Shown here piece by piece: positions 63,199 to 64,000 of a stretch of 64,000 nt of DNA; within the stretch, counting starts at the first letter, position 1, and every line of letters starts with the position of its first letter. Source of the stretch: Rhodopseudomonas sp. P2A-2r (GTDB lineage Bacteria; Pseudomonadota; Alphaproteobacteria; Rhizobiales; Xanthobacteraceae); NCBI RefSeq assembly GCF_026015985.1, contig NZ_CP110389.1, positions 496,001 to 560,000 on the forward strand. Reading direction: 5' to 3'. Position numbers and translations under genes: made by a program. The notes beneath the pieces are model-generated. The model saw only the letters and a program-made list of their open reading frames with translations, searched no databases and was not told the origin of the DNA.

Positions 63199-63713
63199 AA
63201 GGAGGGACCCTCGCAAAGTCCGTTGTAGGTTTGGTTAAGCGGATCGCGGAAATTGCGGTATCCAGCTATACAAGACCGGGTTGCTGCAAATGCGGGCAAT
63301 CGTCCTTAACAGATCGTCAATACGGCGGACTAAAGCTGACCTCGATGGGGCGCTGCCGTATGCCCGGGGCCATCCGCTGTTGCCGGGCGATGTATTCCGG
63401 GTTTGAAATCCCGATTGTGATCTGGGCAGGCCGACACGATGCCTGGCCGGGCAGAGAGCAAGTTCCCGGAGCCGCGGCGACGATGCGATACGGCGCCTCC
63501 GGCGCGGAGAGCGTCGCAATCGATGGTTCCCTCGGGATTGCCGCAGAGAAAAATGCGCCTCTTGAACGCCCATCGCTGAAACAAACCCAGCGCCGATCGG
63601 CATGCCGGCAGTGCGCGCATCGCTATTTTTTCAGAGCTCTCGACACTCCCTGTGGCCGCTCCCATCATCTTCGCAGTCGAGGAATTGTGCGACGTCATGG
63701 CAGGAGCGATGGA
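63199..63713. other. 515-bp stretch before the sulfonate-binding gene
   Basis: No gene is recognised. A minus-strand open frame (63235-63603) is arginine-rich and has no family match. The right end contains the ribosome site and probably the promoter of the next gene; a run CTATTTTTTCAG at 63622 is AT-rich. Confidence 0.45.
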
Positions 63714-64000
63714 ATGAAGCGCCGAGAATTTCTGCAGCTGTCGCTTGGCGCCGCCGCCGTGGCCGCATGGTCGGATGCACGCGCGCAAGTTACCGTGAAG
63801 GAGATCCGGATCGGCTACCAGAAGAACGGCGTGCTGGTGATCGCGCGGCAGCGCGCCGTGCTGGAGCAGCATTTTGCCCCGCAGGGCGTCGCCGTCAAAT
63901 GGGTCGAGTTCTCATCCGGGCCGCCGATGCTGGAAGCGATGAACGTCGGCAGCGTCGACTACGGCGCGGTCGGCGATTCGCCGCCGGTGTTCGCGCAGTC
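63714..64000 (+). CDS. Aliphatic sulfonate ABC transporter substrate-binding protein, 3' end off the window
   Basis: The first 95 residues are visible. MKRREFLQLSLGAAAVAAWS is a Tat-like or Sec signal, and the mature part reads IRIGYQKNGVLVIARQRAVL, then VKWVEFSSGPPMLEAMNVGS and VDYGAVGDSPPVFAQ, matching SsuA/NrtT-type binding proteins for alkanesulfonates or taurine. Ribosome site AGGAG 7 bp before the ATG. The rest of the transporter should lie to the right. Confidence 0.87.
   Translation, partial: MKRREFLQLSLGAAAVAAWSDARAQVTVKEIRIGYQKNGVLVIARQRAVLEQHFAPQGVAVKWVEFSSGPPMLEAMNVGSVDYGAVGDSPPVFAQ

Noticed and set aside
63235..63603. 122-codon arginine-rich minus-strand frame
   Set aside because: No ribosome site, no family, and composition typical of random open frames in GC-rich DNA.

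Overview
The window is a chromosomal segment of a high-GC alphaproteobacterium. Gene content, order and protein sequences (ccmAB/acnA, mdh-sucCD-sucAB-SDR-lpd, xerC/priA, atpHAGDC, two tandem rppH, envC-ctpA, rlmH-rsfS-nadD-proA, pyk) point to the Bradyrhizobium/Rhodopseudomonas clade. I see no phage, insertion sequence, CRISPR array, rRNA or tRNA. Most of it is housekeeping DNA; the accessory-looking parts are 18.5-22.3 kb and 53.5-60.7 kb.

Layout. 0-4.6 kb: a Tat-exported amidohydrolase, the haem exporter genes ccmA/ccmB, and divergent aconitase acnA. 4.7-8.5 kb: DUF1223, DUF2794, a GNAT acetyltransferase, an HxlR regulator and a Bax1-inhibitor-like membrane protein. 8.7-13.5 kb: the YbbA/YbbP transporter divergent from a TesA-like esterase, then thpR. 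13.6-29.1 kb: zapE and the lower TCA cycle (mdh, sucC, sucD, sucA, sucB, lpd), interrupted by a block of rhodanese, flavoprotein, OsmC and a divergent TetR regulator. 29.1-35.6 kb: a membrane protein, an epoxide-hydrolase-like enzyme, DUF4337, xerC, priA and an RlpA-like protein. 36.3-41.4 kb: the F1 part of ATP synthase, atpHAGDC. 41.5-50.8 kb, minus strand: two rppH, a divergent polysaccharide deacetylase, ctpA, an EnvC-like factor, rlmH, rsfS, nadD, proA and a DEDD exonuclease. 51.1-53.4 kb: pyk, a small cytochrome c and DUF6455. 53.5-60.7 kb: a minus-strand operon of ureidoglycolate lyase, PuuE-type allantoinase, a polar amino-acid-type ABC importer and two NAD(P)-dependent enzymes, next to a GntR/FCD regulator and a matching palindrome. 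60.8-64 kb: YccF, a PAS-GGDEF-EAL protein and the start of a sulfonate-binding protein.

Two points govern how to read the window. First, about ten frameshifts interrupt core genes (ccmA, acnA, sucC twice, xerC stop, envC, an epimerase twice, the GGDEF-EAL gene). Nearly all lie in short homopolymers and are repaired by one or two bases, so they look like consensus-sequence errors rather than real gene loss. Second, intergenic gaps hold several families of dispersed palindromic repeats, including four copies of a 100-120 bp element with hairpins at both ends.

The least described system here is the ureide-type operon. It combines two ring/ureide-degrading enzymes with an amino-acid-class importer, an extended NAD-epimerase and a classical SDR. 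The full set suggests a substrate other than plain allantoin.
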